Assembly: GCF_963678635.1 (NCBI RefSeq)
Contig: NC_087063.1
Span: 82,011,574 to 82,075,573 of the forward strand
Reading direction: 5' to 3'
DNA length: 64,000 bases
Source: Symsagittifera roscoffensis
Taxonomy: Eukaryota; Xenacoelomorpha; Acoela; Convolutidae
The position numbers were made by a program, and so were the translations under genes. Shown piece after piece: positions 1-13,399 of the stretch (the stretch's first letter is position 1; each line of letters starts with the position of its first letter). The notes below the pieces were generated by a model. That model was given only the letters and a program-made list of their open reading frames with translations, searched no databases and had not been told where the DNA came from.

Positions 1-220
1 GTTAGCAACCATGTTGAAACCTTCCAGACTATTGGATTGGCAAATGATCTGAACTGGATGATTTATGTACAGTTCGCAAGCAACAAGCTCTACCACACTG
101 ATCAATTACAACGAAATTTAGCTCCCAAATCTTGCCCTGTTTAACGACTGGTTACGGAATCTTGCCTTGGCCTGCCTCAAGAAGATGTCTCTAACATCAG
201 CAACACATCAGGCAATCATC
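1..220 (+). pseudogene. Possible 3' part of a coding exon, running in from the window edge, with one in-frame stop
   Basis: Frame 1 is open from the first base to a TAA at 142-144 (47 codons) and then stays open to 220, where a good splice-donor sequence (GTAAGTATG, from 221) follows. The first stretch contains residues such as NKLYHTDQ and NDLNW, loosely reminiscent of beta-propeller proteins, but I cannot assign a family. The in-frame stop means this is a decayed exon, an untranslated segment, or a gene with a sequence error. It is base-balanced compared with the AT-rich DNA to its right, which is the main reason to list it. Function unknown; low confidence. Confidence 0.22.
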
Positions 221-287
221 GTAAGTATGATTTTGATATAAAATGTAGAGCAAACTCAAGGCACAAAATTTTATGAGATCTTATAAA

Positions 288-1517
288 AATTATGTCAACG
301 ATCCCGATTTTTATCTCATATAGAAAAAATTTGGCTATAATTTCAAGTTTGAATTTGTCAATGATCTCGAACTGTGATCTCATGTAAGAAAAGCTTTGGC
401 AATAATTCCAAACTTTATTTTCTCAATGATCCCGAATTGTGATCCCATGTAAAAAAAATTGGAGCCACTTTCATATTTTTGTTTGTCAATGCTCTCGAAC
501 TGTGATCTCATGTTAAAAAAAAATTTGGCAATAATTCCAAAATTTAAATTTTGAATGATTTCGAATTGTGATCTTATGTGAAACAAAAATTGGCAAAAAA
601 TCCAAATTTTAATTTTTCAATGATACCGAAGTGGGATCAAAAAAATTTTTTGACAATGTTTCAAGTTTTAATTTGTCAATGATCCCGAATTGTGATCTCA
701 TGTAAAAAAAAACTTTGGCAATAATCACAAACTTTATTTTGTCAATGATCCCGAATTGTGATCTCATGTAAAAAAAGTTGGAAACAATTGCAAATTTTAA
801 ATTGTCAATGATCCTGAATTGTCATCTTATGTAAAAAAAAAATTTGGCAATATTTCCAAATTTTATTTTGTCAATGATCCCGAATTGTGATCTCATGTAA
901 AAAAATTTTGGCAATATTTCCAAGTTTTAATTTGTCGATGATCCCGAATTGTGATCTCATGTAAAAAAAAACTTTGGCAATAATTACAAACTTTATTTAG
1001 TCAATGATCCCGAAATGTGATCTCATGTAAAAAAAAATTTGGCAATAATTACAAACTTTATTTTGTCAATGATCCCGAATTGTGATCTCATGTAAAAAAA
1101 GTTGGAAATAATTCCAAATTTTAATTTGTCAATGATCCTGAGTTGTGATCTCAAATAAAAAAATGTTTGGAAATATTTCAAGTTTTAATTTGTCAATGAT
1201 CCCGAAATGTGATCTCATGTGAAAAAAACTTTGGCAATAATTACAAAGTTTATTTTGTCAATGAATCCGAATTGTGATCTCATGTAAAAAAAAGTTTGAA
1301 ATAATTCCAAATTTTAACTAGTCAATGATCCCGAAGTGTGATCTCATGTAAAAAAAGTTTCGGCAACATTTCAAAATTTTATTTTGTCAATGATCCCGAA
1401 TTGTGATCTTACGTAGAAAAAAATTGGAAATATTTCCAATTTTTTATTTGTCAATGATCTCGAATTGTGATCTCGTGTTAAAAAAGTTTCGGCAATAATT
1501 CCAAATTTGAATTTGTC
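288..1517. repeat. Minisatellite, ~65-bp unit, about 19 copies
   Basis: The phrase GATCCCGAATTGTGATCTCA recurs with small changes at about 429, 682, 748, 877, 941, 1006 and 1071, spaced 64-66 bp or multiples of that. Each unit runs from an A-rich stretch through TTTGGCAATAATTCCAAA and TTTTAATTTGTCAATGATCC to the conserved phrase. Copies differ by point changes and A-run length. Small open frames here are repeat artefacts. The sequence is unrelated to the 67-bp array further right despite the similar period. Confidence 0.9.
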
Positions 1518-2260
1518 CAAGCTAAAAACAAAATCAGAGTTTAAACGACCGTCCGATGTTCAATTGACAATGCCTGATGGAGCCAACGAAAAGCCGGAAT
1601 GAATCTTCCATCTAAGTTTGAAAGGCTTGAACTTCCGTGTCGATCCTAAGAATCTCAAAGCTACAGAGAAAGCTCTTGCGGCGCACAAATCGACTTTTTC
1701 GAAATGAGTTTTAGATTGGATTTTTGTGCATCCATGAGGAGCACTTCAACTGTTGATCAGATACCCTCGTGTCTCCTCTATTGATGCAGTTATGCAAAAG
1801 ACTATCAAGTCATTTATAACACAAACGACTAGTTATAGCCTGTCAACGTCAAGCAAATTGATCTGCACCACTTCATCATGCTCCAAGAATTAATTTTAAA
1901 ATGAATCTCAGTTTTATTCAGCACTTTCGCTGGTTTTTCCATTTGACATTTGCTTATACAATTAATTTTACGGTTCGGTCCAAACACGTGGAAATAACTG
2001 TCTTGCAGCAGCCAGTTTGCAATTCATGGTACATTTTTTTCCGTTCTCCTTCGCATTGTTACAATGCTTACAAAGTAAGTCTGATCAGTTTTGTCGAAAC
2101 TTAAGTTATAAGGTACCGTTGCCGCACAGAGTTTGTAGCCAATGAGATGGTAATAAAACTGAAAGTGCTGTGGAGTTGTTGCAAATTCTGAGCACGTCGG
2201 AGCTAAATGCATACGTTTCTCAAAGTCTTCAGATCGATTTGGTAGGCAATCGCCAAGATA
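1518..2260. other. No gene recognised
   Basis: More base-balanced than its surroundings. A short open stretch around 1573-1706 (read +) is interrupted by TGA after nine codons and resembles no family I know. The two 67-83 residue open frames near 1901-2275 overlap each other on opposite strands and have no recognisable content. It may contain decayed coding or transposon sequence. Confidence 0.4.
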
Positions 2261-2261
2261 T

Positions 2262-2470
2262 GGGGCACTTAGCATAGTGGTAAGGCGTTCACTTTAGAAA
2301 CGTCAGATCGTGTAATCGATCCCATGCCATGGCAATGATAGTGTGTGAGGACGAGCTCTCACTTGACCTCTAGCTTCAGGTCTACCACAACCTGACCAAA
2401 TTTGGCTGCAATAGTGGTACCACGTGAAAGTTCTAGACGCACAAAAACGGCCTTGAGTCGCAAAAAAGAG
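2262..2470 (+). mobile_element. tRNA-derived SINE-like element
   Basis: The head (2262-2328) looks like a decayed tRNA. It has a good Pol III A-box-like stretch (TTAGCATAGTGGTAAGGCG), an anticodon-arm-like region around TTCACTTTAGAAACG, and a weak B-box-like stretch (TAATCGATCCCATGCC) about 35 bp later. A non-tRNA body follows, with GTGTGAGGACGAGCTCTCAC and CTACCACAACCTGACC, ending near an A-rich segment at about 2465. The arms pair poorly, so a functional tRNA is unlikely. A tRNA head with an unrelated body is the usual SINE layout. I see no second copy in this window, so the element limits are estimates. Confidence 0.45.
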
Positions 2471-3399
2471 CTTCGCTCAACAAAATAACACAGTCTGGAA
2501 TGTGGGGAGATAATACAAATGGACTGTTAAAGGCCTACTGATAGATCCTCTGCGATTCGCAGGAACTACAATTATATGTTGCTCGACCGAGTAAAGCTGA
2601 GATTGAAAGTCATAGCGGAGAAGCGAGGTTAATTGGAGACGCCTGAGAGAAAAAGAAAGTTCTTGAGACTTCAGATTTGCAATCCGCAGTTCTTGAAGCT
2701 GGCGCAGTCCCTGTTCACTAAGTCTCTCTGAGAAGGGTGAGAAAAAATGAGACTGAGAAGGGTGAAAAATGTATAGAGCTACATAGGCGCAGTGTGCCTC
2801 CTTTGATACGAACCGAGTACAAATTAAAGCCAACTCCTCTTCATGGCAATCAAACTCTTGAAATGATAGCAGTTGAAATGAATAATCAATCTTCGATCAT
2901 AGATAGTTGCTTTTCTGCCTAGATGTGCTTAATTGGTCTGTGTGTTAGACCATTCGTCCACGTTATGTCGAAAAGTGTCGGAGGCAATCCCCAAAAAGTC
3001 TTAAGAAGGCCTGGAAAACTGGTGATTTTGATCAAGAATACAACAGACTGTCTAATTTGGAGCTTAGTCTGAATGACTTTGAGGAGATGTTATTGACTGA
3101 TTAGATGAATGAATCTCGAGTTAGAGATTGAGTGAGGTGTTATTGGCTGAAGACAAGAAAACTTCGTGTTGGACATCGGAGAAGATTGAAGACTGTTGTC
3201 AAACTGGTGTTGGATGTCGGGCGAAAAAGATCTTGTGGTTTGCAATCTTATGAACAAGGAATAGTGATTCTGGTAGTGGGATACTCGTTGGCAATAAAGT
3301 GAATGGAAGGAAGTCTACAGAAAATCTGGAGAGGAAGGTAGCTTTTTGCTAGTAATTTGCGGGGGACTGAAAACAAAAAATTAGATTAAACTTTTGCTC
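2471..3399. other. No clear gene; one protein-like open segment
   Basis: The + frame from 2949 to the TAG at 3102-3104 is open and protein-like (it includes KKAWKTGDFDQEYNRLSNLE). It is only 51 codons, has no ATG near its left end, and matches nothing I recognise. It could be a relic of a transposon or host exon. The rest (short frames at 2477-2833 and 2737-2922 on opposite strands) shows nothing assignable. Confidence 0.3.
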
Positions 3400-4660
3400 A
3401 CCGAGTAGTTCTATGAAATGACTTGGAACCTTTCAAAGTTTCATCGCTTGAATCGCTTGATTAAACTTCTCGCGATCCAAACTGCTCAGAAAATTTGAAA
3501 CTTTTCGCGAACCAGTCAACTCGGTGTATGAATTAAATTTGAAATATTTTGAAATTAAAATTCAGTCACTCGAATAACTTGCTTAGATGCTTTGCAATGA
3601 AATGATTAACTTCGCGAACTGCTTTGCAATGAAATGATTATGAACAAGAAATGATTAAATTTCACGAAATGTTTCAGTTTCGTGTCTGAATATCTTGGTG
3701 GAAAAAAATCGCAAATCAATTCGCTCTTATATCTAAATTGACATATAACAAAGCTATGTCATTTGAATAGGATGGAGGGGAAACTTGATTTTTTGCTGTA
3801 CGATTCGGTTAAGGAAACAACATGGAACATTTCGAAGTTTACCGCTCGATTATCTCCGTTAAAAAACATGAACTTTCGGTCTAAGAAACGACTTGAAATA
3901 TATCAATTTTTCAAATTTCGATAGTTTGCTCGGAAAACTTTTTTGCCGAACTTATTCAGTCTTTGAAACAACTTTAATTTTTTTAAAGTTTCATTGCCTG
4001 AATAACTAGCTTGAAAAAACATAAATTTTCGACAATTACTCTCGCTTTACGAAATAACTTGAAAAATTTCAAAGTTTCATCGATTGAATAGCTTGCGTTA
4101 AACTTTTTTTGCAAAGCGAGTTACTTGATGAAAATAGCAGGATATTTTTTGTGTATATTTGCTCTCAAATAGCTTGCTTAGGTTAACTTATATACTTTTG
4201 CGACCTGGTCCCGCTATGAAATAACTAGAGAAGTTTCAGTTTCATTGTTTGAATAGCTTGATGAAAAAAGCTTGCTGTATTGGTTCGCTGTGATAAATAG
4301 CTTATATCAAAGACTCATTGCTTCAAAAGCTGGCTAGGAAAAATTAAAGAATTCGCGAGCAATTCCTTCTATGGATTAACTTGACATATTTCATTAGTTT
4401 CATTGCTCGAGTTGCTTAGAAAAATGTTTATTTTTTTTCGAATCGATTTAAGGTATCAAAACGTGAAAGGTTTCTTCGCTTGTTTTCTTGCCTCAGAAAA
4501 ATTTTTGCTGACCAGCCTTAATTATTCCCTTGTTTCATTTTTGAATAGCTTGCTCAATTTTTTTAGAGGCGAGCTTGCTGGTATAACTAATTTGAAAACC
4601 CCTAGAGAGAACATACACATAGATCTAACATCAATCGTGAACATGTTTGTGTAAAAGACT
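3400..4660. repeat. Strongly decayed tandem repeat, ~80-bp period
   Basis: A recognisable phrase (AAGTTTCATCGCTTGAATAG, with variants) recurs at about 3434, 3987, 4067, 4232 and 4389, together with GAAATAACTTGAAAAATTTC and AACTTTTTGCGAACC between copies. The clearest neighbouring pair is 80 bp apart. Divergence is high, so this looks like an old array. The 83-residue open frame at 4403-4654 lies inside it and is not taken as a gene. Confidence 0.55.
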
Positions 4661-5385
4661 TTGCAATGATATCAAAAAGGAATGGCGTCACTCAGAGTCG
4701 TTGATTCAAGTTATGACATTCATTGAATTATGTGAACAATACACCACAAAACTGCGGACTCTATTTACATTGTTGTTTTGAAAAACCATGGATTCGGCCA
4801 ATCGTCAGTGCGGATTCAGTGAGCATATCTTATACACGGTACGTTAAAATTCACGGTTTTTTTGCCTAAAATTGCTTGTTCAGGGTTCCGTGCCTGATGG
4901 AAAAAATGATGTCGCCACACAGGTTTTTATTCATGGTTTCAACAACTGAGTTTTATTTGACGGTGTATTAAGGAGTGTGCATGGAACCCGCGTACTTTAA
5001 AGCACAAAAGTGCGCGCTGCAAAAGTACACCTAGGCCTCAGGTAAAATCCTCATCTAAGCACGTACAAGTTGCCACAAAAAACACTCAGTCTACCCATGT
5101 TCAATACATGTTTCAATGAACTCTAATAATCCGTAATTCACCTCTCTAAAGAATTAATTTTAAATAGAATACTTTATCGCAAGTTGCAGATTTTTTAGTT
5201 TTTCAGATTTATGTTATAATAATTGATTTAAAAGTCTAATACTTTTAGGCTCAAAACACAACCTCGAACAAACGATTTATCAAAAAAACCTAAATGCTCG
5301 TCTTTAACTTTTACCACTGAACATATCAAGATATATTTTTTCGAATGACAAAAACCCTCTATCATTTTAAATCAGCACTACGTTT
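4661..5385. other. Intergenic, no gene recognised
   Basis: AT-rich sequence between the decayed repeat and the 67-bp array. There is no long open frame, splice-bounded exon pattern, RNA gene or repeat that I can support. Confidence 0.5.
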
Positions 5386-5809
5386 CGGGTACCAACAATT
5401 TTCAACAAAAAGACAGTGGCACATGCCCTGAAGCTACCAATTACATCAATTTGGAACCCTGTTATTCGCCATGAAGAGACAGTAGAACAAGCCAAGAACC
5501 TTCCCATTACCACTATGCAGATACCAGAGTATTTGGAAAAAAAACAGACAATGGCATGAACACTGAAGCTTCCAATTACACGATTCGGTTACCAGGGTGT
5601 AAGCAATAAATTGACAGTGGCACGTGCCAGGAAGCTTCCAATTACGATTCGGGCACCGAGGGTACTTGCAACTAACAGACAGTGGCACGTGCCCTGAAGC
5701 TTTCAGTTACCCCGACTGGGGTACCATAATATTTGCAACAAAGAGACAATGGCACGTGCCCTGAAGGTTCCAATTTCAACATATCGAGTACCAGGGTGTT
5801 TCCAACAAA

Positions 5810-6690
5810 CAGAAAGACAGCGGCACGTGTCCTGAAGCTTCAAGTTTCCAGGTTTCGGGTACCGGGCTGATTGCAACAAATAGACAGTGGCGCGTGCCCT
5901 GAGGCTTCCAATGAACACGATTCGAGTACCAGGGTATTTGCAATCAGAGATTTGCACGCGCCCAAAAGCTGCTAATTTTCCAGTTTCGGGTATCAGGGTA
6001 TTTGTACCAAGTAGACAGTGGCAGGTGCCCTGGAGCTTCCAATTTCCTCGATTGGGGTACGAGGGTTTTTGCAAATAACAGACAGTGGCACGTGCCATGA
6101 AGCTTTCAGTTACCCCGACTGTGGTACCATAATATTTGCAACAAAGAGACAATGGCACGTGCCCTGAAGGTTCCAATTTCAACGTTTCGAGTACCAGGGT
6201 GTTTCCAACAAACAAAAAGACAGCGGCACGTGTCCTGAAGCTTCAAGTTTCCAGGTTTCGGGTACCGGGCTGATTGCAACAAATAGACAGTGGCGCGTGC
6301 CCTGAGGCTTCCAATTACCACGATTCGAGTACCAGGGTATTTGCAATCAGAGATTTGCACGTGCCCAAAAGCTGCTAATTTCCCAGTTTCGGGTATCAGG
6401 GTATTTGTATCAAGTAGACAGCGGCACGTGTCCTGAAGCTTCAAGTTTCCAGGTTTCGGGTACCGGGCTGATTGCAACAAATAGACAGTGGCGCGTGCCC
6501 TGAGTATTCCAATTACCACGATTCGAGTACCAGGGTATTTGCAATCAGAGATTTGCACGTGCCCAAAAGCTGCTAATTTCCCAGTTTCGGGTATCAGGGT
6601 ATTTGTACCAAGTAGACAGTGGCAGGTGCCCTGGAGCTTCCAATTTCCTCGATTGGGGTTCGAGGGTTTTTGCAACTAACAGACAGTGGC
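5810..6690. repeat. Local higher-order duplication in the 67-bp array, ~601-bp offset
   Basis: The stretch around 5887-6078 is repeated nearly unchanged at 6488-6679 (offset 601 bp, nine units). The block containing AGAGATTTGCACGTGCCCAA, where the usual CAGACAGTG is altered, occurs at about 5945, 6351 and 6547. The array therefore grew here by copying several units at a time. Confidence 0.7.
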
Positions 6691-7079
6691 AGGTGCCTCG
6701 AAGCTTCCAATTACCCCGATTTGGTTCCCAGTGTCTTACAACAAGCAGAGAGTCTCACCTGCTCTGAATCTTCAAATTAACACAATTCGGATACCAGGGT
6801 ATTTGTAACGATCAGACAGTGGCACCAAGGTATTTGCACCAAGGTATTTGCAAAAAACAGACAGTAGCTGGTGCCTTAAGCTTCCTACAACCCCGATTCG
6901 GGTATCAGGGTTTTGCAACGAACAGACAGTGGCACTTGCCTCGAAGCTTCCATTTCGGTTGCCAAGGTATTTGCAACAAACAGACAGTGGCATGTGTCCT
7001 GAAGCTTCTAATTTCAGATGTTTCGGGTACCATAGTATTTGCAACAATCAGACGGTGGCAGGTCCCAGCCTCCAGTTAA

Positions 7080-9760
7080 CCCGATTCGGATAACAGGGTA
7101 TTTTCAACAAGCAGACAGTGGTACGTGCCGTGAAGCTTCCAAATACCACGAGTCGGGTACCGGGGTATTGGCAACACACAGGCAGTGGCACGTGTACTGA
7201 AGCTTCAAATTACAATAACTCGGGTACCAGGGTTTTGCAGGAAACGGACAGTGGTGCGTGTCCTGAAGCTTCGATACCACAAGTCCACTACCTGGGCATT
7301 TGCAACAATCAGACAGTGGCAGGTACACTGAAGCCTCCAATTTCTCCGATTCGGTTGACAGGTTATTGGCAACAAACAGACACATATCCCGTGCCCTAGA
7401 GCTTCCACTTGCCCCGATTCGAATACCAGGGTTTTTGCAACAAACAGACAGTGGCACGTGCCCTGAAGCTTCCAATTACCACGATACGGTTGCCAGGTTA
7501 TTGGCAACAAACAGACAGTGGCACGTGCCCTGGAGCTTCCAATTACCCCGATTCGAATACCAGGGTGTTTGCAAAAAACAGACAGTGGGACGTGCACTGA
7601 AGCTTCTATATACTCCGGTTTGGGTATCAGGGATTTGTAACAAACAGAGAGTGGCACGTGACCTGAAGATTCCAATTACCCCGATTCGGGTGCCAGGTTA
7701 TTGGCATCAAACAGACAGTGACACGTGCCCCGAAGCTTCCAATTACCACAACTCGGGTATCAGGGTAATTGCTACAATTAGACGATGGCAGGTGCCATGA
7801 AGCCTGCAATTTCGCCGATTCAGATACCAGAGAATTTGCAACAAACCGACAGTGATACGTGCCGTGAAGCTTCCAATCATCACGATTCGGGTACCAGGGC
7901 ATTTGCAACAATCAGACAATAGCAGGTGCCATGAAGCCTCCAATTTCTCCGATTGGGATACCAGGGTATTTGCAATAAACAGACAGTGGTACGTGCCGTG
8001 AAGCTTCCAATCAACGCGATTCGGGCACCAGGGCAATTGAAACAAATAGACAGTGGTGCGTACCCTAAACCCTCCAATTATCCCGATTCGGATACCAGGG
8101 TATTTGCAACAAACAGAAAGTGTTACGTAAAGTGAAGCTTCCAATCACCACGATTCGGGTACCGGGGTATTGGCAACAAACAGGCAGTGGCACGTGCCCT
8201 GAAGCTTCCAATTACCTCGATTCGGTTACCAAGGTGTTTGCAATAAACAGACAGTGGCAGGTGCCCTTAAGTTTCCAATAAACCCGATTTGGGTCCAACG
8301 GTTTTGCAACAAATAGTTAGTGGCACCTGCCCCAAAGCTTCCAACTACCACGATTTGGTTACCAAACAGTGAGTGGCACAGGTCCTGAAGCTTCAACTTA
8401 GCACATTTTGGGTTCCAGAGTGTTTGCAACAATCAGACAGTGGCAGGTGCCCTGAAGCCTCCATTTAACCCGATTCGGATAACAGGGTGTTTTCAACAAG
8501 CAGACAGTGGATCGTGCCGTGAAGCTTCCAAATACCACGAGTCGGGTACCGGGGTATTGGCAACACACAGGCAGTGGCACGTGTACTGAAGCTTCAAATT
8601 ACAATAACTCGGGTACAAGAGTTTTGCTAACAAAAGACAGTGGCGAGTGTCCTGAAGCTTCAAATACCACAATTCCGGTACCATAGCATTTGCAACAATC
8701 GGACAGTGGTAGGTGCACTGACGCCTCCAATTTCTCCGATTGGGATACTAGGGTATTTGCAAAAAACAGAGAGTGGCACGTGCCGCGAAGCTTCCAATCA
8801 CCACGATTTGGGTACCAGGGCATTTGCAACAAGCAGACAGTGGCACGTTTCCTGAAGCTTCCAATTACCTCGATTCGGTTACCAAGGTGTTTGCAATAAA
8901 CAGACAGTGGCAGGTGCCCTTAAACTTCCAATAAACCCGATTTGGGTCCAACGCTTTTGCAATAAATAGTTAGTGGCACCTGCCCCAACGCTTCCAACTA
9001 CCACGATTTGGTTACCAAACAGTCAGTGGCACAGGTCCTGAAGCTTCAACTTAGCACATTTTGGGTTCCAGAGTGTTTGCAACAATCAGACAGTGGCAGG
9101 TGCCCTGAAGCCTCCATTTAACCCGATTCGGATAACAGGGTGTTTTTAACAAGCAGACAGTGGATCGTGCCGTGAAGCTTCCAAATACCACGAGTCGGGT
9201 ACCGGGGTATTGGCAACACACAGGCAGTGGCACGTGTACTGAAGCTTCAAATTACAATAACTCGGGCACCAGGGTTTTGCAGGAAGCCGACAGTGGCGCG
9301 TGTCCTGAAGCTTCGATACCACAAATCCGCTACCTGGGCATTTGCAACAATCAGACAGTGGCAGGTACACTGAAGCCTCCAACTTCTATGATTCGAATGA
9401 CAGGTTATTGGAAACAAACAAACAGTGCCCCGTGCCCTAGAGCTTCCACTTGTTCGATTCGAATACCAAGGTTTTTGCAACAAACAGACAGTGGCACGTA
9501 CCCTGAAGCTTCCAATTACCCCGATACGGTTGCCAGGTTATTGGCAACAAACAGACAGTGGCACGTGCCCTGGAGCTTCCAATTACCCCGATTCGAATAC
9601 CAGGGTACTTGCAAAAAACAGATAGTGGGACGTGCACTGAAGCTTCTATATATTCCGGTTTGGGTATTAGGGTTTTTGTAACAAACAGAGTGTGACACGT
9701 GCCCTGAAGATTCCAATTACCCCGATTCGGGTGCCGGGTTATTGGCAACAAACAGACAGT
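7080..9760. repeat. Higher-order duplications in the 67-bp array (653-bp and 2,042-bp offsets)
   Basis: About 8160-8620 recurs at about 8813-9273 with a 653-bp offset (for example TTCGGTTACCAAGGTGTTTG at 8221 and 8874). About 7080-7700 recurs at about 9122-9760 with a 2,042-bp offset, including the rare variant GAGTCGGGTACCGGGGTATT. Copies differ by scattered substitutions, so they are older than the perfect 4,126-bp duplication at the right end of the array. Confidence 0.7.
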
Positions 9761-10815
9761 GACACGTGCCCCGAAGCTTCCAATTACCACAATTCGGGTA
9801 TCAGGGTAATTGCAACAATCAGAAAATAGCAGGTGCCATGAAGCCTCTAATTTATCCGATTGGGATACCAGGGTATTTGCAATAAACAGACAATGGTACG
9901 TGCCGTGAAGATTCCAATCAAGGCGATTCGGGTACCAGGGCAATTGAAACAAATAGACAGTGGCAGGTGCACTGAAGCCTCTAATTTCTCCGATTGGGAT
10001 ACCAGGGTATTTGCTATAAACATACAGTGGTACGTGCCGTGAAGATTCCAATCAACGCGATTCGGGTACAAGGGCAACTGAAACAAATAGACAGTGGCAG
10101 GTGCACTGAAGCCTCCATTTTCTCCGATTCGGATTCCAGAGTATTTGCAAAAAACAGAGAATGGCACGTGCCGCGAAGCTTCCAATCACCACGATTGGGG
10201 TACCAGGGCATTTGCAACAAGCAGACAATGATATGTGCCGTGAAGCTTCCAATCACCGCAATTCGGGTTCCAGGGTGTTTGCAACAAACAGACAGTGGTG
10301 CGTACCCTAAAGCCTCCAATTATCCCGATTCGGATACCAGGGTATTTGCAACAAACAGAAAGTGGTACGTAAAGTGAAGCTTCCAATCACCACGATTCGG
10401 GTACCGGGGTATTGGCAACAAGCAGGCAGTGGCACGTGCCCTGAAGCTTTAAATAACAAAACAACTCGGGTACAAGAATTTTGCTAAAAAAAGACAGTGA
10501 CGAGTGTCCTGAAGCTTCAAATACCACAATTCTGGTACCATAGCATTTGCAACAATCGGACAGTGGTAGGTGCACTGATGCCTCCAATTTCTCCGATTGG
10601 GATACCAGGGTATTTGCAAAAAACAGAGAATGGCACGTGCCGCGAAGCTTCCGATCACCGCGATTTGGGTGCCAGGGCATTTGCAACAAGCAGACAGTGG
10701 CACGTTTCCTGAAGCTTCCAATTACAAAAACTCAGGTACCAGGATTTTGCAGGAAACGGACCGTGGCGCGTGTTCTGAAGCTTCGATACCACAATTCCGC
10801 TACACGCATTTGCAA

Positions 10816-12540
10816 CAATCAGACAGTGGCAGGTACACTCAAGCCTCCATTTTCTTCGATTGGGATACAAAGGTATTTGCAACAAACAGACAGTGGCACC
10901 TGCCCTGAAGCTTCTACTTACCCCGATTCGAATACCAGGATATTTGCAACAAACAGACAGTGGCACGTGCCCTGAAGCTTCCAATTACGTCGATTCGGAT
11001 GCCAGGGTAATTGCAACAATCAAACAGTGGCAGGTGCCCTGAAGTCTGCAATTTCTCCGATTCGGATACTAGAGTAGTTACAACAAACAGACAATGATAC
11101 GTGCCGTGAAGCTTCCGATTATCACGATTCGGGTACCTGGGCATTTGAAACAAATAGACAGTGGCAGGTGCTTTGAAGCGTCCAATTGCTCCGATTGGGA
11201 TACCAGGGAATTTGCAATAAACAGACAGTGGCAGGTGCCCTGAAGCTTCAAATTACCCAATTCGGGTAGCAGGGTTTTGCAAGAAACTTACAGTGGCGCG
11301 TTTCCTGAAGCTTCAAAAACCACATTTCCGGTACCAGCGCATTTACAACAATCAGACAGTGGCAGGTGCCCTGAAGCCTCCAAGTTCTCCGATTGTGAGA
11401 TCAGGAGATTTGCAATAAACAGACTCTGGTACGTGCCGTGAAGCTTCCAATCACCATATTTCGGGTACCAGTGCTTTTGAAACAAACAAATAAGGGCACG
11501 CGCCACCGAGCTTTCAATTACACTGACTCAGTTACCAGGTTATTTACCACAATCAGACAGTGGCAGGTACACTCAAGCCTCCATTTTCTTCGATTGGGAT
11601 ACAAAGGTATTTGCAACAAACAGACAGTGGCACCTGCCCTGAAGCTTCTACTTACCCCGATTCGAATACCAGGATATTTGCAACAAACAGACAGTGGCAC
11701 GTGCCCTGAAGCTTCCAATTACGTCGATTCGGATGCCAGGGTAATTGCAACAATCAAACAGTGGCAGGTGCCCTGAAGTCTGCAATTTCTCCGATTCGGA
11801 TACTAGAGTAGTTACAACAAACAGACAATGATACGTGCCGTGAAGCTTCCGATTATCACGATTCGGGTACCTGGGCATTTGAAACAAATAGACAGTGGCA
11901 GGTGCTTTGAAGCGTCCAATTGCTCCGATTGGGATACCAGGGAATTTGCAATAAACAGACAGTGGCAGGTGCCCTGAAGCTTCAAATTACCCCAATTCGG
12001 GTAGCAGGGTTTTGCAAGAAACTTACAGTGGCGCGTTTCCTGAAGCTTCAAAAACCACATTTCCGGTACCAGCGCATTTACAACAATCAGACAGTGGCAG
12101 GTGCCCTGAAGCCTCCAAGTTCTCCGATTCGGATACTAGAGTAGTTACAACAAACAGACAATGATACGTGCCGTGAAGCTTCCGATTATCACGATTCGGG
12201 TACCTGGGCATTTGAAACAAATAGACAGTGGCAGGTGCTTTGAAGCGTCCAATTGCTCCGATTGGGATACCAGGGAATTTGCAATAAACAGACAGTGGCA
12301 GGTGCCCTGAAGCTTCAAATTACCCCAATTCGGGTAGCAGGGTTTTGCAAGAAACTTACAGTGGCGCGTTTCCTGAAGCTTCAAAAACCACATTTCCGGT
12401 ACCAGCGCATTTACAACAATCAGACAGTGGCAGGTGCCCTGAAGCCTCCAAGTTCTCCGATTGTGAGATCAGGAGATTTGCAATAAACAGACTCTGGTAC
12501 GTGCCGTGAAGCTTCCAATCACCATATTTCGGGTACCAGT
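10816..12540. repeat. Higher-order duplications in the 67-bp array (734-bp and 333-bp offsets)
   Basis: The block starting CAATCAGACAGTGGCAGGTA at 10816 recurs at 11550 (734 bp, eleven units) and runs on almost identically for several hundred bases. Within the second copy a further step of 333 bp (five units) repeats 11812-12130 at about 12145-12470. A block containing AGACTCTGGTACGTGCCGTG occurs at about 11420 and again at about 12488. Confidence 0.7.
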
Positions 12541-13399
12541 GCTTTTGAAACAAACAAATAAGGGCACGCGCCACCGAGCTTTCAATTACACTGACTCAGT
12601 TACCAGGTTATTTACAACAAGCAGAAAGTGGAACGTTCCCTGACGGTTCCAAATACCCCGATTCGGGTTCCAGGTTATTGGCAAAAGATAGACTAAGGCA
12701 CGTGCACTGAAGCTTTCAATTACCCCGATTCGAGTACTATGATATTCGCATCGAACAGGCAGTGGCACGTGTCCTGAAGCCTCCAATTTCTCCGATTGGG
12801 ATACCAAGGTAGTTGCAATAAACAGACTGTGTTACGTGCCGTGAAGCTTCCAATCACCATGATTCGGGTACCAGGGTTTTTGCAATAATCAGACAGTGGC
12901 AGGTGCCCTGAAGCTTCCAATTACCCGATTCTGGTACCAGATTACTTGCAACAAACAGACAGTGGCACGTGCCATGCAACTTCCAATTACCCCGATTCAA
13001 ATACCAGGGTATTTGCAATAACCAGACAGTGGCACGTGCCCTGGAGCTTCCAATTACCCCGATTCGAATACCATGGTATTTGCATTAAACAGACACTGGT
13101 ACGTGCCCTGAAGGTTCCAATTACCCCGATTCGGGAGCCAGGTTGTTGGTAACAAACAGACAGTGGCACGTGCTACGAAGCTTCCAATTACCCCGATTCA
13201 GAAACCAGGGCATTTGAAATAAACAGACAGTAGCAGGTACCGTGAAGCTTCCGATTACCCAGATTCGGGTACTATGTTACTTGCAACAAAAAGACAGTGG
13301 CTCGTGCCCTGAAGTTGTCAATTACTCCGATTCGGGTACCAGGGTATTGGCAACAAACAGAAAGGGGCACAAGTCCTGAAGCTTACAAACTCCCACTTT

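Noticed and set aside
2262-2330. Functional tRNA gene
   Set aside because: Acceptor and T-arms do not pair properly and the B box is degenerate; better explained as a SINE head.
4403-4654. 83-residue open frame as a small gene
   Set aside because: Lies in the decayed ~80-bp repeat, starts at a non-ATG codon (TTG) and shows no recognisable features.
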